Both the position numbers and the translations under genes were made by a program. The notes beneath the pieces were generated by a model that worked only from the letters and a program-made list of their open reading frames with translations, did not search any database and was not told the origin of the DNA. This document shows, one piece after another, positions 7,466 to 13,424 of a stretch of 13,580 nt of DNA. Origin of the DNA: JAZOXB01 sp040096185 (GTDB lineage: Bacteria; Bacillota; Clostridia; Oscillospirales; Oscillospiraceae). The stretch spans positions 1 through 13,580 of the forward strand of contig NZ_JBBMFF010000269.1 of NCBI RefSeq assembly GCF_040096185.1, written 5' to 3'. Position 1 is the first letter of the stretch; each line of letters starts with the position of its first letter.

Positions 7466-8538
7466 GCAGCAGCTTCGGAACGGTGCTGAAATTACAGCTT
7501 TTTGGTGAATCGCACGGCCCGGCCGTGGGCATGTGCCTCGACGGCTTCCCCGCGGGCTTCCGGCTCGATCCCGAAGCCCTGCAGACCTTTCTGGACCGGC
7601 GCGCGCCGGGGCGCAGCGCCCTGACGAGCGCCCGCCGCGAGGCGGACCGCCCGGAATTCCTGAGCGGCCTTGCGGACGGCCGGACCTGCGGCGCGCCGCT
7701 GACGGCCGTGCTGCCCAACGGCGACGCCCACCCGGCGGACTATGCCGGGCTGGAGGATACGCCCCGTCCGTCGCACGCGGACTACCCCGCCGCCGTAAAA
7801 TATCACGGCGCACAGGCCGCCTCGGGCGGCGGGCATTTTTCCGGGCGGCTGACCGCGCCCCTGTGCGTGGCGGGCGGCCTGTGCCTGCAGCTGCTGGCGG
7901 CGCAGGGCGTGGAGATTTTCGCCCATATCGCGCAGATCGGGAGCATCCCGGACCGCGCGTTCGATCCCCTTGCGCCGGAGCGGCCGGGCAGCGGCTTTCC
8001 AGTGCTGGATACCGCGGCAGGCGAGGCCATGCGCGCGGAGATCGCGGCGGCGGCAGCGGCGGGGGACTCCGTCGGCGGCGTGGTGGAGTGTGCCGTGACG
8101 GGCCTGCCCGCCGGAGTCGGCGCGCCGATGTTCGGTGGGCTGGAAAACCGGCTGGCGCAGGCGCTGTTTGCCATCCCCGCCGTGAAGGGCGCGGAGTTCG
8201 GCAGCGGCTTTGCGGGCGCAGCCCTGCGCGGCAGTGAAAACAACGACCCATATTGCATGGAAAACGGCGCGGTACACACGCGCACGAACCACGCGGGCGG
8301 CATCCTCGGCGGGCTTTCCACCGGCATGCCGATCGTATTCCGCGCGGCCTTCAAGCCCACGCCGTCCATCGCCCTGCCGCAGCAGACGGTGCGCCTGTCG
8401 GACGGCGCGCCCGTCACGCTGGAGCTGCGCGGGCGGCACGACCCCTGCATCGTCCCGCGCGCCGTGCCCTGCGTAGAGGCTGCAGCTGCGCTTGCGGTGC
8501 TGGACGCCGCACTGGAGGCACGGATATGGAAGCTTTGA
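7462..8538 (+). CDS. aroC: Chorismate synthase
   Basis: This is the last common step, an FMN-dependent 1,4-elimination of phosphate from EPSP to give chorismate. It has 358 residues, normal length. Signatures are FGESHGPAVG (14-23, including H18), RRAPGRS (46-52), RPSHADYPAAVKYHG (102-116), SGGGHFSGR (121-129), a glycine-rich HAGGILGGLSTGMP (277-290) and RHDPCIVPRAVP (325-336). The start is ATG 7462 within the ATGA overlap with aroA and has GGAGAG close upstream; the frame extends further upstream only as an aroA shadow. The 3' end overlaps the next gene by 13 bases. No flavin reductase domain is attached, so reduced FMN must come from elsewhere. Confidence 0.97.
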   Translation: MSSSFGTVLKLQLFGESHGPAVGMCLDGFPAGFRLDPEALQTFLDRRAPGRSALTSARREADRPEFLSGLADGRTCGAPLTAVLPNGDAHPADYAGLEDTPRPSHADYPAAVKYHGAQAASGGGHFSGRLTAPLCVAGGLCLQLLAAQGVEIFAHIAQIGSIPDRAFDPLAPERPGSGFPVLDTAAGEAMRAEIAAAAAAGDSVGGVVECAVTGLPAGVGAPMFGGLENRLAQALFAIPAVKGAEFGSGFAGAALRGSENNDPYCMENGAVHTRTNHAGGILGGLSTGMPIVFRAAFKPTPSIALPQQTVRLSDGAPVTLELRGRHDPCIVPRAVPCVEAAAALAVLDAALEARIWKL

Positions 8539-10019
8539 ACGATCTGCGGCAGGATATCGACGCGCTGGACGCCCAACTCGCGGCCCTGTACCGCCGCCGG
8601 ATGGACGTGGCCGCGCGCATTGCAGCCGTGAAGCGGGAGCAGGGCCTGCCGGTCCTGCAGCCCGAGCGGGAGCGGGAAATCCGTGCCCGGCTTGCGGAGC
8701 TGGCAGCCCCGGCCCTGCAGCCCGGTATGCAGGCCTGGTTCGGGGCCCTGCGCGCCGCGAGCCGTGACTGGCAGGAAAGCAGCCCCGCCCCCGGCGCGAG
8801 CCTGCGCTGCGGCCTGCTGGGCGAGCACCTGCGCCACAGCTATTCCCCGGAAATTCACGCCATGCTCGGCGCGTATTCCTATGACCTGTTCGAGGTTCCG
8901 CCGGAGGGGCTGGCGGACTTTCTTCACGGCGCGGCGTGGGACGGGCTGAACGTGACCATCCCCTATAAACGCGCCGTCGTGCCGTTCTGCGCGGCGCTCT
9001 CGCCCATGGCAAAGCAGACCGGCAGCGTGAACACGCTCGTCCGCCGGGCGGACGGCACGCTGTACGGCGCGAACACGGACGCCGACGGCTTCCGCCTGCT
9101 TCTGGAGCGGGGCGGCGGCATTGCGCCCGGCGAAAAGGCCCTTGTGCTCGGCTCCGGCGGAGCCTCGCAGACGGTGCAGGCCGTGCTGCGGGCGCAGGGC
9201 GCCGAGGTCGTCGTGATCTCCCGGCGCGGGCCGGTGACCTACGACATGATCGAGCAGCATGCGGACGCGCGGCTCGTCGTCAACGCGACGCCCGTCGGCA
9301 TGTATCCCGAAAACGGCATCTCGCCGCTCGACCTGCGGCGGGTGCCGCAGTGCCGGTGCGTGCTGGACCTTGTGTATAACCCCGCGCGCACGGCCCTGCT
9401 GCAGCAGGCGGACCGGCTCGGCCTCCGGGCCGAAAACGGTCTTTCCATGCTGGCGGAGCAGGCCCGCTGCGCGGCGGAGCTGTTTTTGCAGCGGCCCATC
9501 GACCCGGCGCGCACGGCGGCCGTCACGGACACGCTGCAGAAGCGCATGCGCAATCTCATCCTCATCGGCATGCCCGGCGCGGGCAAGACGACCGTCGGCC
9601 GCCTGCTGGCGCAGCGGCTGGGCCGCGACTTTTTCGACGCGGACGAGGAGCTGGAGCGGCGCTTCGGCTGCGATATCCCGACATTTTTCGCGCGCGAGGG
9701 CGAGGCTGCCTTCCGCGCAGAGGAGACGGCCCTGCTGGCGGAGCTGGGCAGGCGTTCCGGCTGCGTCATCGCCACGGGCGGCGGCTGTGTCACCCGGCCG
9801 GAAAACGAGCCGCTGCTGCGGCAGAACGCCGCCGTCATCTGGCTGCAGCGCGCGCTCGACCGGCTGCCCGTCGCCGGGCGGCCCGTGAGCCGGCGCACGA
9901 CGCCGGAGGCGCTTTACGCGCAGCGCGCCGCGGCCTATGCCCGCTTTTCCGACGGCACGGCCGACAACAACGGCACGCCGGACGAGACCGTCCGGCAAAT
10001 TCTGGAGGCATGGACATGA
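8526..10019 (+). CDS. aroE/aroK: Trifunctional chorismate mutase / shikimate dehydrogenase / shikimate kinase
   Basis: This single 497-residue frame holds three enzymes. Residues 1-90 form an AroQ-fold chorismate mutase: R8, R25, K36, R48, E49, S79 and Q83 line up with E. coli active-site R11, R28, K39, R51, E52, S84 and Q88. Residues 93-335 form shikimate dehydrogenase: HSYSPEIH (104-111), NVTIPYK with catalytic K148, GSVNT, NTDADGF (183-189), NADP-site VLGSGGASQ (207-215), NATPVGMYP and NGLSMLAEQA. Residues 341-497 form shikimate kinase: GMPGAGKTT (348-356), D371 and D373, FR at 396-397, ATGGG (416-420), lid GRPVSRR and AYARF. At 157 residues the kinase is slightly short. The sequence before residue 341 has no Shine-Dalgarno site and no stop, so this is a true fusion. 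The start is ATG 8526 inside aroC, which ends at 8538. Confidence 0.94.
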   Translation: MEALNDLRQDIDALDAQLAALYRRRMDVAARIAAVKREQGLPVLQPEREREIRARLAELAAPALQPGMQAWFGALRAASRDWQESSPAPGASLRCGLLGEHLRHSYSPEIHAMLGAYSYDLFEVPPEGLADFLHGAAWDGLNVTIPYKRAVVPFCAALSPMAKQTGSVNTLVRRADGTLYGANTDADGFRLLLERGGGIAPGEKALVLGSGGASQTVQAVLRAQGAEVVVISRRGPVTYDMIEQHADARLVVNATPVGMYPENGISPLDLRRVPQCRCVLDLVYNPARTALLQQADRLGLRAENGLSMLAEQARCAAELFLQRPIDPARTAAVTDTLQKRMRNLILIGMPGAGKTTVGRLLAQRLGRDFFDADEELERRFGCDIPTFFAREGEAAFRAEETALLAELGRRSGCVIATGGGCVTRPENEPLLRQNAAVIWLQRALDRLPVAGRPVSRRTTPEALYAQRAAAYARFSDGTADNNGTPDETVRQILEAWT

Positions 10020-10441
10020 ACATTCTGGTGCTGAACGGCCCGAACCTCAACCTGCTGGGCCTGCGCGAGCCGGAGCTTTACGGCCGCGAGGACTATGCCG
10101 CCCTCGAGCGCTTCATCCGCGCGGCGGCACAGGAGGCCGGGGCCGCGGTCACGATCCGGCAGAGCAATTTTGAGGGTGAGCTTGTGACGTGGGTGCAGCA
10201 GGCCCACGGCGTGTTTGACGGCCTCGTCATCAATGCCGCCGCCTATACGCACACGTCCGTCGCCCTGCTCGACGCGCTCAAGGCCGTCCGCCTGCCTGCG
10301 GCCGAGGTCCATCTGACGGACATCGACGCGCGGGAGCCGTTCCGCCGCATTTCCTACGCCGGCATGGCCTGCGGCGCGCACTTCAAGGGTCTCGGCTTCG
10401 AGGGCTACCGCCGCGCCATCCGCTGGCTCTGCGGTCTATAA
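10016..10441 (+). CDS. aroQ: 3-dehydroquinate dehydratase, type II
   Basis: This enzyme dehydrates 3-dehydroquinate to 3-dehydroshikimate, the third pathway step. The 141-residue length is right for the small dodecameric type II family, which is unrelated to AroD. Motifs: ILVLNGPNLNLLGLREPELYG (3-23) with lid R17 and catalytic Y22; INAAAYTHTS (72-81) with N73; EVHLTDIDAREPFR (97-110) with H99. The start chosen is ATG 10016, which overlaps the stop of the fusion gene (ATGA) and has GGAGG seven bases upstream. ATG 10010 has almost no spacing from that site. Last gene of the operon. Its TAA (10439-10441) directly abuts the stop of the convergent spmB gene. This symbol refers to dehydroquinase, not the chorismate mutase fold of the same name. 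Confidence 0.97.
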   Translation: MNILVLNGPNLNLLGLREPELYGREDYAALERFIRAAAQEAGAAVTIRQSNFEGELVTWVQQAHGVFDGLVINAAAYTHTSVALLDALKAVRLPAAEVHLTDIDAREPFRRISYAGMACGAHFKGLGFEGYRRAIRWLCGL

Positions 10442-10942
10442 AAAGCGCGCCGTCAGCGCAGCGACCAGAAACCCCGTCAAATCGGCGATGAGCGCCGCGG
10501 GCACGGCATAGCGCGTGCGGCGGATCCCGGCCGCGCCGAAATAGACGGAAATGGTATAAAACGTCGTCTCCGTGCTGCCGAGCACAACGGCGGCCGTCCG
10601 GCCGATGAGCGAATCCGCGCCATACTGCGCCATGAGGTCCGCACCGACAGCCAGCGCCGCAGAGCCGGAGACCGGCCGAAGCAGCACCAGCGGCAGCACC
10701 TGCGGCGGCAGGCCGAGCACGCGCGCCGCGGGTGTGAGCCGGCTGGTGAGCAGATCCACAGCCCCGGAGGCGCGCAGCAGATGCACGGCCGTCAGCAGCA
10801 TGACAAGGGCCGGAACGATGGACACGAGCAGCCGCAGACCGTCCAGCCCGCCCTCGAGCAGGGCGGCATAGAGGTCCTGCCGCCGTGCGAGCGCCGCAAT
10901 GGCCACGGCGGCCAGCAGCATCGGAATGAGCAGGTCAAGCAC
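10436..10942 (-). CDS. spmB: Spore maturation protein B
   Basis: This 168-residue hydrophobic membrane protein is close in length to SpmB of Bacillus. With SpmA it is needed for full dehydration of the spore core, and it carries the nucleoside-recognition/Gate fold. Recognisable stretches are the N-terminal helix VLDLLIPMLLAAVAIAAL, the loop LRPVSGSAAL (88-97) and the conserved GSTETTFYTISVYFGAAGI (122-140). The start is GTG at 10942, with GGGAGGG at 10949-10955 six bases upstream; the longer upstream frame is a shadow of spmA. It overlaps the spmA stop by 8 bases, so the pair is translationally coupled. Its presence implies the organism forms, or descends from ancestors that formed, endospores. 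Confidence 0.94.
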   Translation of the reverse strand: MLDLLIPMLLAAVAIAALARRQDLYAALLEGGLDGLRLLVSIVPALVMLLTAVHLLRASGAVDLLTSRLTPAARVLGLPPQVLPLVLLRPVSGSAALAVGADLMAQYGADSLIGRTAAVVLGSTETTFYTISVYFGAAGIRRTRYAVPAALIADLTGFLVAALTARFL

Positions 10943-11516
10943 GGCTCGCCCTCCCGAAGAGGAACGCCGCAAGCAGCCCGGCCGCCACGGAGCACACGGA
11001 CGTGAGCCAGACAGCGGGCAGGATGTCAAACGGCGCGGCGGCCCCGTTTGCCGCCCGCACGGCCGCAACGGTCGTGGGCAGCAGCTGGATGGACGCCGTG
11101 TTCAGCACGATGAGGCGGCACATCTCGTCCGTGGCGCGGGCGCTGCCGGAGCGCTGCTGCATCCGGCGCACGGCGGCGATGCCCATGGGCGTGGCCGCAT
11201 TGCCAAGCCCCAGCAGGTTGGCCGCAACATTGGCCGTCAGGTAGCCCATGGCCGTCTCGTCCTGCGCCGTCTGCGGGAACAGGCGGCGGAAGACCGGCCG
11301 GGCAAGCCGGGCCAGCGCCCGCATGCCCCCCGCGCGCTCCAGCGCCTTTGCCGCCCCGCTCCAAAGGCACAGCGCCCCGGCAAGGCCGAGCGCCAGCCGG
11401 ATCGCAGAGGCCGCTCCCTCCAGTGCGGCGGCCGTCAGCGCGCCGGTCTGCCCCGTGAGCACCGCCGCGCCGAGCGCAAGCAGCACCATTCCCGTCCAGA
11501 TCCATCCCATGACCAT
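10935..11516 (-). CDS. spmA: Spore maturation protein A
   Basis: This 193-residue multi-pass membrane protein of the SpmA family is the partner of SpmB in spore core dehydration. Diagnostic stretches are the helix-loop NLLGLGNAATPMGIAAVRRM and the following LNTASIQLLPTTVAAVR. The start is ATG 11516 with GGGAGGGG (11523-11530) six bases upstream; ATG 11510 is in frame but spaced 12 bases, so less likely. It is first of the spmA-spmB operon and divergent from the AbrB-type gene, with about 150 bases between. In Bacillus these genes follow dacB and belong to the mother-cell sigma-E regulon. No dacB is present here. Confidence 0.94.
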   Translation of the reverse strand: MVMGWIWTGMVLLALGAAVLTGQTGALTAAALEGAASAIRLALGLAGALCLWSGAAKALERAGGMRALARLARPVFRRLFPQTAQDETAMGYLTANVAANLLGLGNAATPMGIAAVRRMQQRSGSARATDEMCRLIVLNTASIQLLPTTVAAVRAANGAAAPFDILPAVWLTSVCSVAAGLLAAFLFGRASRA

Positions 11517-11546
11517 CGTGTACCCCTCCCGGACATCTTCTGTAGC

Positions 11547-11575
11547 ACTATATGGAAAGCTTTTCCGAATTTTGC
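11547..11575 (-). promoter_or_regulatory. Candidate spmAB promoter, possibly sigma-E type
   Basis: On the minus strand, CATATAGT (plus 11547-11554) resembles the sigma-E -10 sequence CATACAAT at six of eight positions. An A/T-rich AAAATT lies 13 bases upstream as a weak -35. It is about 30 bases before the spmA start codon. Read as a sigma-A promoter it would be TATAGT with no credible -35. An imperfect palindrome GGAAAGCTTTTCC (11554-11566) occupies the spacer. The sigma-E assignment is inferred mainly from the known regulation of spmAB. Confidence 0.35.
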
Positions 11576-11584
11576 ATAAAGAGC

Positions 11585-11612
11585 TTGACAGAGTTAGACA
11601 AAATGCTATAAT
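11585..11612 (+). promoter_or_regulatory. Consensus sigma-A promoter for the AbrB-type gene
   Basis: A perfect TTGACA (11585-11590) and a perfect TATAAT (11607-11612) are spaced by 16 bases, with an upstream TG that makes an extended -10 (TGCTATAAT). Transcription should start near 11619, giving a leader of about 48 bases. This is the strongest-looking promoter in the window. Confidence 0.85.
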
Positions 11613-11666
11613 GAAGATGTAATCTGACCGGATTCTGCGCAAAAACAGAAATGGGGGGACTGCGCA

Positions 11667-11948
11667 ATGAGAGCAATGGGTATCATCCGAAGACTGGACG
11701 AACTGGGCCGCGTTGTGATCCCGGTGGAAATGCGGCGCATGCTGGACCTGGCGGACCGCGACACGGTGGAGATCGCCGTGGACGGCGACCGGATCGTGCT
11801 GCAGAAGCACACGCCCCGCTGCGTGTTCTGCAGCCGCAGTGAAGCGCTGGTCGAATATCACAACCGGCGCGTATGTGCGTCGTGCATGCGCGAGCTGAGC
11901 GCCATGGGCGGCGGAACAAAGGTCGCGCGGCGGCGCACGGAGGACTGA
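11667..11948 (+). CDS. AbrB/SpoVT-family DNA-binding regulator with Cys4 tail
   Basis: This small regulator has 93 residues. Residues 1-50 form the swapped-hairpin AbrB DNA-binding domain, with the family core GIIRRLDELGRVVIPVEMRR (5-24) and DTVEIAVDGDRIVLQKHTP (32-50). Residues 52-73 carry two CxxC pairs (CVFC and CASC), which probably bind zinc. AbrB-fold proteins bind DNA as dimers or tetramers and control transition-state and sporulation genes. The start is ATG 11667 with GGGGGG (11653-11658) eight bases upstream; ATG 11676 is too distant. The C-terminus after residue 80 is polar and likely disordered. It is transcribed divergently from spmAB, whose promoter region it might bind. The family is clear, the target genes are not. 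Confidence 0.92.
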   Translation: MRAMGIIRRLDELGRVVIPVEMRRMLDLADRDTVEIAVDGDRIVLQKHTPRCVFCSRSEALVEYHNRRVCASCMRELSAMGGGTKVARRRTED

Positions 11949-11952
11949 ACCG

Positions 11953-11985
11953 CTCCGTCTCCCCTCTCGCCGCGCCGAAACGGAG
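11953..11985 (+). promoter_or_regulatory. Possible hairpin masking the GNAT gene ribosome-binding site
   Basis: CTCCGT (11953-11958) is complementary to ACGGAG (11980-11985), which contains the GGAG ribosome-binding core for the gene starting at 11994. Pairing would hide that site in the intergenic mRNA. The stem is only 6 bp around a 21-base loop, so it is weak and may be coincidental. Confidence 0.25.
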
Positions 11986-11993
11986 AAAAAGCA

Positions 11994-12638
11994 ATGAAGG
12001 ATATCCCGGTCTTTTCCTGCCCGGACGGCATCGCCACGCTGATCCTGCGTGAGGTCCCGTTCCGCGGCGAGGGCTATATACTGGTACGCGGCGTGTTCGG
12101 CACCCTGGAGGGTCTGCTTGCCGAATGCGCAGGCTTCTGCCGTGCGGCGGGTGCGGAGCGGCTGTTCGCCGCGGGCGAAGCGGATTTTTCCGGCTATCCG
12201 GCCGCCATCCGCATTCTCGGGCGCAGCGCGCCGCGGGAGTCGCTGCTGCCCGCGCCGGAGGCGGTGCGCCTTGTTCCCGTCACGGAAAAAACGGCAGCGG
12301 ACTGGGCGCGGGAATACAATGCGCGCTTCCGGGCCGTGCCCGCAGCGGAGAGCTGCAGCCCGGCGGAGGAGCGCGCGCTGGCCGCGGGCGGCGAGGCCCT
12401 GTGGATCTGGGACGGTGCGGAGCGCATCGGCCTTGGCCGCGTGCGCGGCAGTGAGCTGCTGGCAGTGGCAGCTCTGCAGCCGGGCGCGGGCGAACGCTGC
12501 GTGCGGGCGCTGGCGGCCCGGTGCGCAGGGCCGGAAGTGCGCCTGACGTGCGCAGAGGAGAACGGGCGCGCCATGCGGCTGTATGACCGGCTCGGCTTTT
12601 CCCGCGGCGCGGAGGAGCGCGTGTGGTTTTCCATTTGA
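11994..12638 (+). CDS. GNAT-like N-acetyltransferase
   Basis: This 214-residue soluble protein looks like a GNAT acetyltransferase in its C-terminal half. Residues 136-163 give strand-like WIWDGAERIGLGRV and LLAVAALQP. Residues 164-178 would be the acetyl-CoA loop and helix, and ENGRAMRLYDRLGF (189-202) is the clear family motif B. The acetyl-CoA loop is PGAGERC, not the usual Q/RxxGxG/A, so cofactor binding may be atypical. Residues 1-90 match no family I recognise and may be a degenerate first domain. The start is ATG 11994 behind GGAG (11982-11985), 45 bases after the regulator gene and probably in the same transcript. Substrate unknown. Confidence 0.7.
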   Translation: MKDIPVFSCPDGIATLILREVPFRGEGYILVRGVFGTLEGLLAECAGFCRAAGAERLFAAGEADFSGYPAAIRILGRSAPRESLLPAPEAVRLVPVTEKTAADWAREYNARFRAVPAAESCSPAEERALAAGGEALWIWDGAERIGLGRVRGSELLAVAALQPGAGERCVRALAARCAGPEVRLTCAEENGRAMRLYDRLGFSRGAEERVWFSI

Positions 12639-12641
12639 GGC

Positions 12642-12670
12642 TTGCAGCCGGGCGCTGCAGCGGGTATAAT
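12642..12670 (+). promoter_or_regulatory. Sigma-A-type promoter upstream of the DUF2461 gene
   Basis: TTGCAG (12642-12647) and a perfect TATAAT (12665-12670) are separated by 17 bases. The start point would be near 12677, inside the tandem repeat that follows. A 6-bp stem TGCAGC/GCTGCA (12643-12659) overlaps the -35 box and the spacer. The promoter begins only four bases after the GNAT stop codon. Confidence 0.65.
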
Positions 12671-12671
12671 A

Positions 12672-12699
12672 AACGGCGGCAGGAAAACGGCGGCAGGAA
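12672..12699 (+). repeat. Two tandem copies of a 14-base unit
   Basis: AACGGCGGCAGGAA occurs at 12672-12685 and again, identical and head to tail, at 12686-12699. The second copy continues into the perfect palindrome beginning at 12687. Both copies can pair with the same downstream arm TTCCTGCCGCCGT (12704-12716). A slippage duplication of one palindrome arm is the simplest origin. Confidence 0.85.
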
Positions 12700-12724
12700 G
12701 CGCTTCCTGCCGCCGTCTAATTTT
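12687..12724 (+). terminator. Perfect 30-base palindrome with short T-tract
   Basis: ACGGCGGCAGGAAGC (12687-12701) is followed directly by its exact reverse complement (12702-12716), then CTAATTTT. In RNA this gives a very stable GC-rich hairpin of about 13 bp with a four-base loop. It could terminate transcripts from the AbrB-GNAT unit. The T-tract is short and interrupted, and the hairpin also lies downstream of the promoter at 12642-12670, so it could instead act as a leader attenuator or a 5' stabiliser of the DUF2461 mRNA. Confidence 0.6.
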
Positions 12725-12745
12725 GAATCAGAAAAGAGTATGACA

Positions 12746-13393
12746 ATGAGCTTTACCGGATTTTATCCCGAGACGATCGATTTTCTGTGGGGAATTCGCC
12801 TGAACAACAACCGCGAATGGTTCGAGGCGCACAAGGCCGACTATCAGCGCTTCCTCTGGGAGCCGATGAAGGCGCTGGCGGCGGACGTCGAGGCCGCATT
12901 CACGGGCGTCGAGGGCCTGCGGATGCGCGTTTCACGCATTTACCGCGATATGCGCATGCACCCGCCCGTGCCGTATAAGGAAACGTCGTGGATGTGCCTG
13001 CGCCACGACGGCGCAAGCTGGCTGGAGCACCCGTGCCTGTTTTTCGAGCTGACGAGCGAGGGCTACAGCTACGGCCTGCTGCTGTGGAACCCGCGCGCGG
13101 CCGCCATGGAGCGCTGGCGCACCCAGCTCGGCGACCGGACGGAGGAATTTCTGCAGATGGCTGCCCGCGCGGAGCGGGAAACGGGCCTGCAGCTCGGCGG
13201 CCGGGCCTATGTCCGCCCGAAGCAGACGCCGGACGAGCGTCTTGCGCCATATTACAGCCTGCGCAATGTATCAATGATGCGCGAGTGCCCGCTGGGGGAT
13301 GAGCTGTATACGCCACGGCTGGCCGAGACCGTCCGCGATACGCTGCACGCCCTCCTGCCGCTGTATGAGTTCTGCCTGTCCGCCGTGGGATGA
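12746..13393 (+). CDS. DUF2461 (TIGR02453) family protein
   Basis: This 215-residue soluble protein belongs to a conserved family of unknown function. Typical features are the N-terminal FTGFYPETIDFLWGIRLNNN followed by REWFEAHK, then RVSRIYRDMRMH and PPVPYKETSWMCLRH in the middle, and YVRPKQTPDERLAPYYSLRN near the C-terminus. There are no signal peptide or membrane segments. The start chosen is ATG 12746, about seven bases after the weak site AAAAGAG; ATG 12740, two codons earlier, leaves almost no spacing. The frame is open further upstream only across the GNAT end and the palindrome. It has its own promoter. Function is unknown and its neighbours do not suggest one. Confidence 0.9.
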   Translation: MSFTGFYPETIDFLWGIRLNNNREWFEAHKADYQRFLWEPMKALAADVEAAFTGVEGLRMRVSRIYRDMRMHPPVPYKETSWMCLRHDGASWLEHPCLFFELTSEGYSYGLLLWNPRAAAMERWRTQLGDRTEEFLQMAARAERETGLQLGGRAYVRPKQTPDERLAPYYSLRNVSMMRECPLGDELYTPRLAETVRDTLHALLPLYEFCLSAVG

Positions 13394-13424
13394 CCGGCAG
13401 AGACTGCCCCGCTGCCCGCTATGT

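Noticed and set aside
7803..9998. A 731-codon minus-strand frame opposite aroC and the fusion gene
   Set aside because: Same kind of antisense shadow: Arg/Ala/Gln/His-rich, no ribosome-binding site or domain, and full coverage by conserved plus-strand genes.
10010..10015. aroQ starting two codons earlier at ATG 10010
   Set aside because: The GGAGG at 10004-10008 leaves a single base before 10010 but seven before 10016, and MNILVLNGPN is the usual family N-terminus.
9546..10019. Shikimate kinase as a separate gene starting at ATG 9546
   Set aside because: No ribosome-binding site precedes 9546, and there is no stop between the dehydrogenase and kinase domains, so a fusion is simpler. Internal initiation cannot be excluded.
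12672..12716. CRISPR-like repeat array
   Set aside because: There are only two directly adjacent 14-base copies with no spacers and no cas genes. It is a small tandem duplication of a palindrome arm.
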